DNA of 64,000 nt from Diogma glabrata (lineage: Eukaryota; Arthropoda; Insecta; Diptera; Cylindrotomidae), in the NCBI GenBank assembly GCA_963693315.1, contig OY856186.1, positions 70,950,019-71,014,018 on the forward strand, given 5' to 3'. Shown here piece by piece: positions 49,018 to 60,240 of this stretch (within the stretch, counting starts at the first letter, position 1; each line of letters starts with the position of its first letter). The position numbers and the translations under genes are program-made. Under the pieces are notes generated by a model. The model saw only the letters and a program-made list of their open reading frames with translations, made no database searches and had not been told where the DNA came from.

Positions 49018-50456
49018 TGTTAACGCCGTGAATTTAGCGTTCCCAGACTCGTTAATTGTCATTAAATTTATATGAAAGCAAAAAAAAGAGAATACAATAA
49101 TTAGTATAGATAAATAAATATATGGAACATTTGACATGATTAGAAACTTACGTTAATTACAAGCGGTAGTTGATGTCCAAGTTCCAGGTATTTATTATAT
49201 ATATAAAATCATGAATGGTCACAACACTCTAAAAAAAACAAAATAAATTACATTTTTAAATTATATAAAAACCTATATAACATCAATTATTTACCCTTTT
49301 GTTTTGGTTCGTTGACATTTTTAAAAAAAAATCTATGTATCAATTATTTGAAATCAGGGGTGTCAACAGTCTACAAGCAAACGGCTAATTTTGAGCAAAA
49401 ACATTATAATTAGTTCATGACTAGAGAATTGGTGTCTCTGCTGTCGTAAAAGAGAGTGTTGTGACGTATTTAAATGACATGATTTTTGTAATTTTAGATC
49501 TCTTCTAGAATAAGATTCCAATGCGAAGGGTAATCTAGTTTTTCTGTATGGCATTTTGATTTTAACTAGCCTGTTATTGTAAAGTAATGTTAAGATGGTT
49601 TAGTTTCTTTTTGTTAATTTAATTCAAAATGTAAAAATGTTCATTTATGATATTGTCAGTAAAGAAAATGTGTAATTTAAAGTATAAGGAAAATGTGTAA
49701 TTAAAATTCAAGTTGTTGATTCAGTTAAATATTGTTTTGTTGTGTTGCTGACCGAGATGTTTTTTAAATCAATGTTGGAATGCCGGTGATTGCAGCTGAA
49801 ATTGTTTTTTGCTAAGGTTTGTTTCATCACCTTGAGTGTTAGTAAATTGTTGTTTTCTTGCAGAAACTATTTTTTTTGCTCTTCAACCACATTTGTTAGA
49901 CATGGGTGTTGTGGTTTCTCAACTCTAACGACATCCTGTGCAGCTGTGTAGCTGTAAATTTAACGACAGCACACAATATTATAACTGTGCTAGGTTATTG
50001 CATTATATCTTTTGGTGGATAATTGATGACATCACATACAATTACAATCACTGTATTGGATACTAGTATAATTGTGCTAGGCTGTCGTTATTGTATATAT
50101 TTTATGGCTGTCGTTATTGTATATTTTATGGTGAATGATTGATGACATCACATACAATTACAATTACTGTATTGGATACTATTATAACTGTGCTAGGCTG
50201 TTGTTTATATTTTTTGATAGATAATTGATGACATCACTTATACTTTAGTGGATACTGTCTATATATTTTTGGTGGCATAATACTATATATTCTGCAATTT
50301 TAATTGATGTGAATAATTGATGACATCACATACAAGTACAATTACTGTATTGGATACTATTATAACTGTGCTAGGCTGTTGTTTATATTTTTGATGGATA
50401 ATTGATGACATCTAAACTTTACATACAGTCCACTGCCCATATTGGAGACTGCAACA
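49018..50456 (+). repeat. 5' LTR, 1439 bp
   Basis: It begins TGTTAACGCC and ends GACTGCAACA. Relative to the 3' LTR it has a 5-bp insertion near 49583 and a ~121-bp deletion near 50411. The last third holds about five imperfect ~90-120-bp repeats, each with ATTGATGACATCA. No coding sequence. Confidence 0.96.
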
Positions 50457-50459
50457 TTT

Positions 50460-50479
50460 TGGTCCTTCGAGCCGGATTC
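50460..50479 (+). promoter_or_regulatory. Primer binding site, tRNA-Tyr type
   Basis: TGGTCCTTCGAGCCGGATTC is complementary to the 3' end of eukaryotic tRNA-Tyr including CCA (tRNA end GAATCCGGCTCGAAGGACCA). It lies 3 bp after the 5' LTR, where minus-strand DNA synthesis would be primed. Confidence 0.85.
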
Positions 50480-51004
50480 AACAATCAACAAAACAACAGG
50501 TACATAATATTGTAATACAATATATTAAGAAAAGTTAAAATAATTAGATTAATTATAAGTTCGGAAATTATATCTCTATGGTCACATTACTAAAATACAT
50601 CTCTGTGGTTGATTGAAGAATTACGTATTTGGGTTTTTGAATCAAGATAATCGAACTCCAAGCTATCTAGATAGTTTCCTATTGAACGGTTTATGAATAT
50701 CGAACTAATATAACTTTAATTGTGATCGGTAAATCTATAATCAAGTCAGGTCGTGAGCTAACATAGAACATAATGTCATAAGCAATTATCAATTGATCAT
50801 TGGGACAATATCATAAGCAACTAGTTAGTTAATCCGTAGTAGTCTGGTTAGTCTCTACACAACTCATCTTGTCAGATTGTACATCTGGACTAATATCAAA
50901 GGTCTATTTGATCCTCTCACTTATACCGAAGCTGTTGGTCCGTATCACGTTTGGCCAGAAATAATTATTATTATTCTCTTGTTCGTATCATCTTCTAAGT
51001 CGTT

Positions 51005-53668
51005 ATGTCAGAACCAGTAAAGATTGAGCAGCTAAAGAAGCAACGAGCTGCATTCAAGGGTCGGTTGACGAACTTTAAGTCACAAATCTCCTCTGCGGTA
51101 TTAATTGGTGATTGTGAGTATCTCCTCTCACGCGTGCAATCAATATATGAAAAATATGATGGCGTACAATCGAAAATTGAATTGATTGATGAAAATGCGG
51201 CAAATGATCGAACTCTTTTTGAAGAAGAATATGGCCAACTGGAATCGACTTTACGAAATAAAATTCATCAGTTAAAAAAGACTGATGAGGCTGCAGTAGC
51301 TACCTCGTTTCATAATACGTCATTTCACGACTTGAATTCAAGTGCTCAATCGGTACCAGGAATTAGACTGCCAGAAATCATTTTACCATCGTTCAGCGGC
51401 CTCAAATCGGATTGGTTGGCGTTCAGAGATATATTCTTGGATCTCATTCATTCCAAGAATCTAGAGCCCAATATTAAATTTTTGTACCTCATTTCCTGTA
51501 TCCGCGTGGGAACCGCATATTCAATTATAGAAAGTCTTCCCGTCACTGGTGCAAACTATGATATTGCTTGGACGTCGTTGTGTGAAAAATACGACAATGA
51601 AATTAAAATTCAACGAATTCATACCGCAGAATTATATAATGCAAAGACTCCTCAAGAACATTCTGCCAAGTCTCTTCAATGTTTTGTTGATAAGGTATCA
51701 AAACATTATAACGCTCTGAAATCATTAAAAGTAAATGTAGAAAACTGGGATTTGTTGCTGATCCACCATTTACTGAATAGATTGGACAATTCGTCGCGAA
51801 TTCACATTATAAAAACCGCTAAACCAAATGTGATTATGTCATTTCAGACGCTGGTTGAACTATTGCAAACTCGTATCCGAGTTCTTGATGCTTTGAGTAG
51901 TGGTACATCCCAACAATTGACAAGGTCAACAAAACAATACAATAAGGTTTCCTTAAACGCATATACTACTTCAACTTCATCATCTCGCAATTGCGAGTAT
52001 TGCTCAGGGTCCCATGCCTTACCTCAGTGCCCAGTCTTCGGCGGGGAAGGTATAACACCCAAGACGAGATTCTATTTTGTAAAAGAACGGAGAATTTGCG
52101 GAAATTGTCTTATAGACCGTCATCGGCTTCGAGACTGCAATGCGCCTTCGTGTAAGAAATGTTCACTGAAGCATCATGTGCTACTTCACTTCCCAACTAC
52201 GGAATCATTCAATCAGTCGCTCACACCTACCGTTGGCTATTCATCGTCATCGAACAATGATGACAACCACATAGCTCCATGTGAAATCGAATCGACAGCT
52301 GCATGTCCTGCCCCTGTCATTCTTAATCAGTCATGTTTAAAATCATCTGACTCTCCAAACCGTCTCGTGCTGCTTGGTACAGCTCTTATTAACCTCTCAG
52401 TCCATGGCAGGACCCCGGTTCTGTGCAGAGCACTTCTTGACAGCGGGTCAACCATGAACTTCGTCACTTCCAATTTGTGCTCCTTGCTGAAAGTCCACAA
52501 GTTGCCCACTTCTAAAACCATTTCCGGTATCGGAGCGAACGAAACAATAATTCGACATAAAGTGAACCTCACATTATCATCGCGTGTGACTAACTACACT
52601 GTGGATCTTAAATTTTATATATTGCCCAAGATCACCAACATGGTGCCGAGTATGACAGTAAGTCTACCTCCGTCTCCGATGATTGGTGATATTCATTTAG
52701 CTGATCCAAGTTTCCATATTCCGGATCGCATTGATGTCCTTTTAGGTGCCGAAATTTATCATGAATTATTTCTTGGTTCGTCGGTTAAACTATATGATGA
52801 ACTACCACCCTTCCTCGCCTCACAGCTAGGTTATATCGTATGTGGGTCATCAAAGATAAATCTTAAGGTCGATGAGGTACAATCACACATTGCTCTTTGT
52901 TCACTCCAAACTCTTGACACGCAAATGAGAAAATTTTGGGAACTGGAAAGTCTACCCGTAAAGCCAATATGGTCTAAGGAAGAAGTTGCAGCCGAGAGTC
53001 ATTACCATAATAACGTTTCGAGAATGGCTACCGGTCGATATTGTGTATCTCTTCCTACTAAACCTTTGTTATCACAATTGGGCAAATCGCACACATCAGC
53101 TTATCGGCAATTTCTTGCATTGGAATCACATCTAAATAATAATCCTGAAGTCCGGCAACTATACCACGAATTTATTACTGAATACCGCGTTCTAGGCCAC
53201 ATGACGCCTATAGATCACCGAATAGAGGAAATGTCGTACTACCTACCCCATCATTACGTGATTAAAGAAGCAAGTACCACCACAAAGTTACGGGTCGTAT
53301 TTAATGCGTCATCACGTACATCATCTAATATCTCGTTGAATGATTGTTTGATGGTAGGGCCAACTGTTCAGCAGAACTTGTTTTCAATTTTGTTGCGATT
53401 CAGGAAGCATGTTGTGGCATTCAGCGGCGACATTACGAAGATGTATCGCCAGATTCTGGTACATGATGATTATATAAACCTTCAACGAATTTTGTGGCGT
53501 GATAGTGAAACTGATCAAGTTCAGACATTTAATCTGCGGACAGTGACCTACGGCACTGCCTGTGCACCGTTTTTAGCCACTAGAACGCTGCAACAATTAG
53601 CTAGTGATGAGCAAGGCAGGTTTCTCGCAGCAGCAAAGGTTTTGACTAACGATTTCTATGTATTCTAA
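51005..53668 (+). CDS. BEL/Pao Gag, protease and RT N-terminal part
   Basis: 887 residues from the first ATG after the leader. Residues ~1-115 are charged and coiled-coil-like. A DUF1759-like Gag core starts at LPEIILPSFSGLKSDW (~122). CEYCSGSHALPQC (~328) and CGNCLIDRH...CKKCSLKHH (~364-385) are knuckle-like zinc motifs. LLDSGST (~476) is the catalytic motif of the retroviral-type aspartic protease (DUF1758-like), and LLGAEIY (~580) follows. RT begins near YYLPHHYVIKE (~745), with FSGDITKMYR (~803-812) giving the first catalytic Asp and TVTYGTACAPFLATR after it. The frame stops just after FYV, where the tyrosine-x-Asp-Asp motif should continue. The protein would package RNA and process the polyprotein, but the RT domain is cut off. 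Confidence 0.92.
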   Translation: MSEPVKIEQLKKQRAAFKGRLTNFKSQISSAVLIGDCEYLLSRVQSIYEKYDGVQSKIELIDENAANDRTLFEEEYGQLESTLRNKIHQLKKTDEAAVATSFHNTSFHDLNSSAQSVPGIRLPEIILPSFSGLKSDWLAFRDIFLDLIHSKNLEPNIKFLYLISCIRVGTAYSIIESLPVTGANYDIAWTSLCEKYDNEIKIQRIHTAELYNAKTPQEHSAKSLQCFVDKVSKHYNALKSLKVNVENWDLLLIHHLLNRLDNSSRIHIIKTAKPNVIMSFQTLVELLQTRIRVLDALSSGTSQQLTRSTKQYNKVSLNAYTTSTSSSRNCEYCSGSHALPQCPVFGGEGITPKTRFYFVKERRICGNCLIDRHRLRDCNAPSCKKCSLKHHVLLHFPTTESFNQSLTPTVGYSSSSNNDDNHIAPCEIESTAACPAPVILNQSCLKSSDSPNRLVLLGTALINLSVHGRTPVLCRALLDSGSTMNFVTSNLCSLLKVHKLPTSKTISGIGANETIIRHKVNLTLSSRVTNYTVDLKFYILPKITNMVPSMTVSLPPSPMIGDIHLADPSFHIPDRIDVLLGAEIYHELFLGSSVKLYDELPPFLASQLGYIVCGSSKINLKVDEVQSHIALCSLQTLDTQMRKFWELESLPVKPIWSKEEVAAESHYHNNVSRMATGRYCVSLPTKPLLSQLGKSHTSAYRQFLALESHLNNNPEVRQLYHEFITEYRVLGHMTPIDHRIEEMSYYLPHHYVIKEASTTTKLRVVFNASSRTSSNISLNDCLMVGPTVQQNLFSILLRFRKHVVAFSGDITKMYRQILVHDDYINLQRILWRDSETDQVQTFNLRTVTYGTACAPFLATRTLQQLASDEQGRFLAAAKVLTNDFYVF

Positions 53669-53688
53669 AACGTGAGCTAATTGAACTA

Positions 53689-55383
53689 TTGCTTATGGGT
53701 GGTTTCGAACTACGTAAATTCAGTTCTAATGAAGTCCAACTAACGTCAGAGCAAGATGAAACTACTCCAGTCACCTTAGTATTGGGATTGAACTGGAATA
53801 CAACTTCCGACCATTTTGAGATTAATCTTAACAAGCTACCGATATCTTCGCGTTGTACAAAAAGGACAGTACTTTCGGAAATTTGCCAACTCTTTGATCC
53901 TTTTGGAATCTGTGCACCAATTATAGTGACAGCAAAACTGATCATGCAGTCGATCTGGGTCTTGCAAGAAATTGGATGGGATGACTTCCTACCATCTCAA
54001 CTTATAAACCGATGGACCATTTTCAAGGAAGAACTGCACAATTTAACTCAAATTTCTATACTAAGACCAATTTGTGCCCCTTGTGATAAACGATTAGAAC
54101 TTCATGGCTTTTGTGATGCCTCTGAGAAGGCATACGGTTGCGTAATTTATACTCGTTCGGAATCCATCGAAAATAAATATCGGATAAATCTATTGTGCGC
54201 AAAATCTAAAGTATCGCCATTGAAAAAGGAAACCATTCCTCGGCTTGAGCTTTGTGCGGCAGTATTACTGGCAGAATTGATCAACAAAGTTTTGACACTC
54301 ATGGACCTAACCGTCCATCAAGTATACCTGTGGACTGATTCGAAGGTCACCCTCTTTAGAATTCAATCCGAAGCTTATAAATATCAAGCATTTGTTGCTA
54401 ATAGAATCACTAAAATACAAGAGTTGACATCGTCAAAGGACTGGTATTATGTTCATACAACCGAAAATCCAGCTGATCCCATTTCACGAGGTCTTAGCCC
54501 AGCAATGTTTTTATCACACGAGCTTTGGTGGAATGGTCCTGTCTTCCTAAAGAATCCGTCATCCACATGGCCTATAATCATCTCAGATCATCTCACGGAA
54601 GATTTCGGATCTCTTGAGTCAAGGAAACCATCAAACTTAGGCCTTCTGCAACAGTCGTTCATCGATCATAGTTTATTGAATAGATTTCAGTCATTCATTA
54701 AGTTGGTGCGAGTCACTGCCTATATTCTTCGTTTTTACAGTTGTGTTGGAAGCAAAGCCATTAGAGCCAAACAGTCCTCAATGTTTCTCGCCCCTAATGA
54801 AATTGAGTCTGCCACATTACGGCTCATAAAATTGGTGCAGGAACAATATTATGCTGAAGACATTAAGTCTCTGAAAAGATTCAAGCATCTGCCGGCTAAA
54901 AGTCCTATTATAGCATTGTCACCATTCCTTGACACTCATGATACCCTTCGAGTAGGTGGTCGGTTGGTAAACGCGAATATCAATGAAGGTCAAAAGCACC
55001 CGATTCTGTTACCAGGATGTCATGTCTTGAGCACTCTTATTGTTCGTCACGAACATGAAAGATCACTACATGCAGGTCCTCAGGCCTTATTATACAACCT
55101 TCGACGATTATATTGGATTGTGGGTGGACGTAACTTATGTCGCTCGATTGTACATCAGTGTGTCAGATGTTTTCGATCAAGACCAAAATTGCGACTCCAA
55201 GTCATGGGTGATTTACCCGCAGACAGGGTCAACAAACCCGATCGACCCTTCTCTGTTGTTGGTGTGGATTTTTGTGATCCGTTTTTTTTGTTCACTCCAG
55301 CAGGAGCAGGACTAAATTTAAATGCTACATTTGCGTTTTTGTGTGTTTCGCCACTAAGGCCGTTCACCTGGAATTGGTATTAA
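53689..55383 (+). CDS. BEL/Pao RT C-terminal part, RNase H and integrase N-terminal part
   Basis: An open frame of 564 residues. Its ATG is internal to the polyprotein, and coding sense begins a little upstream (KRELIELL). RT connection sequence (VLGLNWNTTSDHF, RTVLSEICQLFDPFG) leads to RNase H motifs HGFCDASEKAYG (~140), IPRLELCAA (~183) and LWTDSKV (~213). The integrase zinc-binding domain has HERSLHAG...CVRCF (~455-500), and the first catalytic Asp lies in VVGVDFCDPFF (~520). A one-base frameshift near 55318-55325 ends the correct reading, and the last ~18 residues are out of frame. Between this frame and the previous one the RT active-site aspartates and about 15-20 neighbouring residues are missing. 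Confidence 0.9.
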   Translation: MLMGGFELRKFSSNEVQLTSEQDETTPVTLVLGLNWNTTSDHFEINLNKLPISSRCTKRTVLSEICQLFDPFGICAPIIVTAKLIMQSIWVLQEIGWDDFLPSQLINRWTIFKEELHNLTQISILRPICAPCDKRLELHGFCDASEKAYGCVIYTRSESIENKYRINLLCAKSKVSPLKKETIPRLELCAAVLLAELINKVLTLMDLTVHQVYLWTDSKVTLFRIQSEAYKYQAFVANRITKIQELTSSKDWYYVHTTENPADPISRGLSPAMFLSHELWWNGPVFLKNPSSTWPIIISDHLTEDFGSLESRKPSNLGLLQQSFIDHSLLNRFQSFIKLVRVTAYILRFYSCVGSKAIRAKQSSMFLAPNEIESATLRLIKLVQEQYYAEDIKSLKRFKHLPAKSPIIALSPFLDTHDTLRVGGRLVNANINEGQKHPILLPGCHVLSTLIVRHEHERSLHAGPQALLYNLRRLYWIVGGRNLCRSIVHQCVRCFRSRPKLRLQVMGDLPADRVNKPDRPFSVVGVDFCDPFFLFTPAGAGLNLNATFAFLCVSPLRPFTWNWY

Positions 55384-56168
55384 ATGCAACTACTGACTCC
55401 TTTATTGCATGTCTCCGTCGATTTATAGGTCGCCGTGGACTATGCAGCAAGATATACTCGGACAATGCCACGAACTTCATTGGAAGTCGATCAGAACTCC
55501 AAGAACTCAAAAGTTTATTTGTCTCGCAACACTTTCAAGATGCAACTTCGCGGTACTGCTCCAACCAAAATATTGAATGGAATACCATACCACCTCGGTC
55601 TCCTCACTTCGGTGGTTTGTGGGAGGCCGCAGTAAAAAGTGCAAAACACCATCTTAAGCGAGTGACGGGTTCTGAAACGTTGACAACTGAAGAACTCTTG
55701 ACGTTATTATGTCAAATTGAGGCGTGTTTGAATTCACGACCGCTGACTCCATTATCAAGCGACGCTAACGATGTCGAAGCATTAACTCCTGGACATTTCC
55801 TTATAGGTGCACCCCTCACAGCGATACCTGAACCATCTATATTACATCTTAATGCGTCAAGGTTATCCCGTTTTCAGAGAATTCAGCAAATGGCACAACG
55901 ATTTTGGGAGAGATGGAGCATCGAATATTTGTCAGAATTGCAAAGGCGGAAGAAGTGGAATCATGCGCCGTTTGAGCTTCAAATAGGTTCACTAGTTATA
56001 ATTCATGACGATAATCTTCCCCCACTCAAATGGCAGTTGGGGCGCACTGTCGAATTGCATCCGGGACAAGACGGTATAGTTCGCGTTGTCACACTTAAAA
56101 CGTCCCGTACCTTACTTAAACGTGCCGTTAATCGTATAAGCGTACTACCACTACCCGATATTGAATAA
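55341..56168 (+). CDS. BEL/Pao integrase catalytic core and C-terminal domain
   Basis: 275 residues. True coding sense starts slightly upstream in this frame (YICVFVCFATKAVHLELV), and the ATG used is internal. SDNATNFIGS (~40) holds the second catalytic Asp and HFGGLWEAAVKSAK (~86-99) the catalytic Glu of the DDE core. NSRPLTPLSSD and PGHFLIGAPL are typical BEL/Pao sequences. The C-terminal domain (KWQLGRTVELHPGQDGIVRVV) corresponds to DUF5641. It would join element DNA to the target and leave the 5-bp duplication seen. It ends with a normal stop, and no env-like frame follows. Confidence 0.92.
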   Translation: MCFATKAVHLELVLNATTDSFIACLRRFIGRRGLCSKIYSDNATNFIGSRSELQELKSLFVSQHFQDATSRYCSNQNIEWNTIPPRSPHFGGLWEAAVKSAKHHLKRVTGSETLTTEELLTLLCQIEACLNSRPLTPLSSDANDVEALTPGHFLIGAPLTAIPEPSILHLNASRLSRFQRIQQMAQRFWERWSIEYLSELQRRKKWNHAPFELQIGSLVIIHDDNLPPLKWQLGRTVELHPGQDGIVRVVTLKTSRTLLKRAVNRISVLPLPDIE

Positions 56169-56224
56169 CAATCAATGTCGACAACAAAAGAAGTTTTTAA
56201 TGTATAAGTCTTCGTAACACTAAA

Positions 56225-56680
56225 GCAGTTTAAATTTTGTTCGACGTTACACACCATAGGATGTTCAATGATCGGTTACTGGTGATTTTCCAATCATCTA
56301 GTCGTCCATTCATATGGTACATCTCAAAACAGTTGTATAATAATCACAAAATTGTGATATTATAATTACGACATTTTTTAAATTTGTTCGACGTTACACA
56401 CCATAGGATGTTCAATGATCGGTTACTGGTGATTTTCCAATCATCTAGTCTTCCATTCATATGGTACATCTCAAAACAGTTGTATAATAATCACAAAATT
56501 GTGATATTATAATTACGACATTTTTTAAATTTTCTCGACGATACGCACGGTTAGATGGTCCATGAGAGTTGTATTGGTGATGTTAGTTCACCTAGTCCTA
56601 CTCAACATGATGCATCTCAAACAGTTATATAATAATCACAGGATTGTGATATTATAATTGCGAAATATTAATATGCAATA
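56225..56680 (+). repeat. Tandem repeat in BEL 3' region, ~150-155-bp unit, three units
   Basis: TTCGACGTTACACACCATAGG begins units near 56240 and 56386, and a diverged unit starts near 56534. Each ends with ATAATCACAAAATTGTGATATTATAATTACGA, itself palindromic. Confidence 0.85.
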
Positions 56681-56979
56681 ACACTACGCTTTTCAGATGT
56701 TAATGATAGTTTATTATTGATTTCAATTAACTAGTTCTTCATCAATATAGTAAATCTCAAAACCATCATGTAACAACTACAAACTTGTGATGTGACGGTA
56801 GCAAGGCCTCAATAATCGTCAATTAATCGAATCGAGGGTAATAAGCGCTTAAAAACATCCACAGTCTTGAAAGTAATATTGATATTATCTACATGATGTG
56901 TTCATGTGATATTTAAAATCATTTGATATCATAATCACGTCTGGTAAGGGTAGTTGTGAGTATTATAAGATCAGTTTTC

Positions 56980-57210
56980 TTCGGTACAGTTGATCAGGTC
57001 TTCATTTTTTTATTCATGATCCACTCTTCGTTATATAAGGTCATGTTTTCTTCGGTACAGTTGATCAGGTCTTCATTTTTTTATTCATGATCCACTCTTC
57101 GTTATATAAGGTCATGTTTTCTTCGGTACAGTTGATCAGGTCTTCATTTTTTTATTCTTGATCCACTCTTCGTTACATGGGATCATTTATCTTCGGTATA
57201 TGTGATCAGA
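56980..57210 (+). repeat. Tandem repeat, 70-bp unit, about 3.3 copies
   Basis: TTCGGTACAGTTGATCAGGTC recurs at about 56980, 57051 and 57121, with a partial unit near 57191. It lies between integrase and the 3' LTR. The 94-residue frame starting at 57177 overlaps its end and shows no envelope features (no signal peptide or membrane anchor). Confidence 0.85.
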
Positions 57211-58167
57211 ATTTCGTCGACTTTCGGTCATGTTCCCGTCTTCGTCAATTTAGGATCAAGGTCTCCGTATCAGTCAATGATCCAGTTCGTTTAAAAGGGC
57301 CTCTTCATTATCATTATACTCAAACCTTTAGTAACTGGGAATCATTCTTTTACGGTTTCATGTTTGAATCAATTTCGTCGTTAATACATAACCAAGGTCA
57401 ACAAAGTATTCCTATTGATCATTCTCAAAACATTATGAAACATTCAACCATCAATTGTTGAATGTCATTGAATGTTGACCATATTCTTGTCATCCTTATA
57501 AGAAACTATAGTTGTGCATCCATGAAGTTTAACCCTTCAGTTAGGCACTGTTATTTGTGTTGTCTCGTGATTGTACTAGTTCATATGTAAATATAAAATG
57601 TTAGGGTATTCATACAAAGGTAATTCACAGTAAGCAAAATTAAATTCTATATGTTCTAAAGATATATTATTCTCGATGAACAAAACTATTTTGTTTCGGA
57701 GATTTTGGTGAAAATTGCAGTAAACTCAAGGTTCTTCCAACAATCACAGAAATGAGGTAAAAATTGAAAAATCGAATTGCAATCAATGTCCATCAATTTT
57801 ATTTAGTTTGAATTATAAAAACACAGTCAATTTTAATGATAGTTTACTTAGTCTAAACTTTATATTTTAAGTTTGTGTATTTAAAAAAAAAAAAGGAATT
57901 ATTATCATATTAGTAAAGTTATAAAAAATTATTAGATTAAGCAATCCAATAGCAGAATATATATGAACTGCTCTAATCTTAAGATAAACCCAATTCTATT
58001 ATCTATAGCAATTTTGTACATTGTATTCATAATTCCAGGAATGTCCTACTGTTCAATTGGTTATCGATTATTGTTCAACATTCCTTATTAACATCTTTCT
58101 CAGTTTTATTAAAGTTTCTTGATTAACGTTTTATTAAAGTTTCTTGATTTTCTTTGTCCCGGGAATG
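57211..58167 (+). other. BEL 3' untranslated region
   Basis: No convincing gene. The sequence just before the 3' LTR (TTTGTCCCGGGAATG) is a poor polypurine tract. An A-rich run ending AAGGAATT lies at 57882-57900. Confidence 0.6.
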
Positions 58168-59722
58168 TGTTAACGCCGTGAATTTAGCGTTCCCAGACTC
58201 GTTAATTGTCATTAAATTTATATGAAAGCAAAAAAAAGAGAATACAATAATTAGTATAGATAAATAAATATATGGAACATTTGACATGATTAGAAACTTA
58301 CGTTAATTACAAGCGGTAGTTGATGTCCAAGTTCCAGGTATTTATTATATATATAAAATCATGAATGGTCACAACACTCTAAAAAAAACAAAATAAATTA
58401 CATTTTTAAATTATATAAAAACCTATATAACATCAATTATTTACCCTTTTGTTTTGGTTCGTTGACATTTTTAAAAAAAAATCTATGTATCAATTATTTG
58501 AAATCAGGGGTGTCAACAGTCTACAAGCAAACGGCTAATTTTGAGCAAAAACATTATAATTAGTTCATGACTAGAGAATTGGTGTCTCTGCTGTCGTAAA
58601 AGAGAGTGTTGTGACGTATTTAAATGACATGATTTTTGTAATTTTAGATCTCTTCTAGAATAAGATTCCAATGCGAAGGGTAATCTAGTTTTTCTGTATG
58701 GCATTTTGATTTTAACTAGCCTGTTATTGTAATGTTAAGATGGTTTAGTTTCTTTTTGTTAATTTAATTCAAAATGTAAAAATGTTCATTTGTGATATTG
58801 TCAGTAAAGAAAATGTGTAATTTAAAGTATAAGGAAAATGTGTAATTAAAATTCAAGTTGTTGATTCAGTTAAATATTGTTTTGTTGTGTTGCTGACCGA
58901 GATGTTTTTTAAATCAATGTTGGAATGCCGGTGATTACAGCTGAAATTGTTTTTTGCTAAGGTTTGTTTCATCACCTTGAGTGTTAGTAAATTGTTGTTT
59001 TCTTGCAGAAACTAGTTTTTTTGCTCTTCAACCACATTTGTTAGACATGGGTGTTGTGGTTTCTCAACTCTAACGACATCCTGTGCAGCTGTGTAGCTGT
59101 AAATTTAACGACAGCACACAATATTATAACTGTGCTAGGTTATTGCATTATATCTTTTGGTGGATAATTGATGACATCACATACAATTACAATCACTGTA
59201 TTGGATACTAGTATAATTGTGCTAGGCTGTCGTTATTGTATATATTTTATGGCTGTCGTTATTGTATATTTTATGGTGAATGATTGATGACATCACATAC
59301 AATTACAATTACTGTATTGGATACTATTATAACTGTGCTAGGCTGTTGTTTATATTTTTTGATGGATAATTGATGACATCACATATACTTTAGTGGATAC
59401 TGTCTATATATTTTTGGTGGCATAATACTATATATTCTGCAATTTTAATTGATGTGAATAATTGATGACATCACATACAAGTACAATTACTGTATTTGAT
59501 ACTATTATAACTGTGCTAGGCTGTTGTTTATATTTTTGATGGATAATTGATGACATCACATATACTTTAGTGGATACTGTCTATATATTTTTGGTGGCAT
59601 AATACTATATATTCTGCAATTTTAATTGATGGCATACAAAGCATGCTGCAGTCGCAATATTGATTCTCATCGTTCATCTAAACTTTACATACAGTCCACT
59701 GCCCATATTGGAGACTGCAACA
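58168..59722 (+). repeat. 3' LTR, 1555 bp
   Basis: Same ends as the 5' LTR. It retains the ~121-bp internal stretch missing from the 5' LTR (within 59548-59690). The ATTGATGACATCA repeats are at about 59166, 59285, 59366, 59460 and 59546. The TCACT duplication follows immediately. Confidence 0.96.
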
Positions 59723-60240
59723 TCACTCAAATTAACAAAACAAGTAGCTTGCCTACACACAGTGATTATTTTAATAGTATAAGTATACAAATTTGTTTGT
59801 AATCGTTTGTAGTATTTTTTAGTACTGATCAATACATTTAGAAGTTATTTTTACTATACTTGGATTTGATTTATTTTACTTAGATTTGAATCTATACTTG
59901 GATTATCAAAGTTATCACTGTGTGTTTTACCTGTTTTTATGATTTGAATGATATTTATTACAACTACAAACAAAAAAAGTTTACTACAAACATTAACGTC
60001 GTTTGAAGTTACTGAGATCAAAAGAATATTTCAACTTTTTGCTCAACTGTAAAATTTTTTATTTTTTGAGTGAGAAAAAAGTTTCCAAAACCATCATTAC
60101 TATAAAATACTACAAACGATTTCGAACAATCTTGTACAGTTGGATTATCAAAATTATTACTGTCTTTAGAGGATTCACTTGGTTTTGTGAATAAAAAAAT
60201 TTACAGTTAAGTAATAAGTACAAACGACGTTAAAGTTTGC
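59723..60240. repeat. Subterminal repeats of the outer element, left-centre
   Basis: A plus-orientation unit (59723-59840, continuing the one cut by the BEL insertion) is followed by minus-orientation units (TTACAACTACAAACAAAAAAAG, then AACATTAACGTCGTTTG). Confidence 0.8.

Larger units (their letters stand above)
49018..59722 (+). mobile_element. BEL/Pao LTR retrotransposon, young, inactivated
   Basis: Two LTRs (TGTTAACGCCGTG...GACTGCAACA) bound the element, and TCACT duplications flank it (49013-49017, 59723-59727). A 20-nt primer site complementary to a tRNA-Tyr 3' end follows the 5' LTR. The order Gag, aspartic protease, RT, RNase H, integrase in one polyprotein is that of BEL/Pao. The LTRs differ by about half a dozen substitutions and two indels, so insertion is recent. 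The coding region is broken twice and the RT active-site segment is missing. The target was a subterminal repeat of the 43531-63342 element. Confidence 0.96.

Noticed and set aside
49363..49554. 63-residue minus frame present twice (also 58513-58704)
   Set aside because: Duplicated because it lies in both LTRs. No evidence of coding.
57177..57461. Possible env-like gene in the BEL element
   Set aside because: 94 residues, overlapping a tandem repeat, with no signal peptide, membrane anchor or cysteine pattern.
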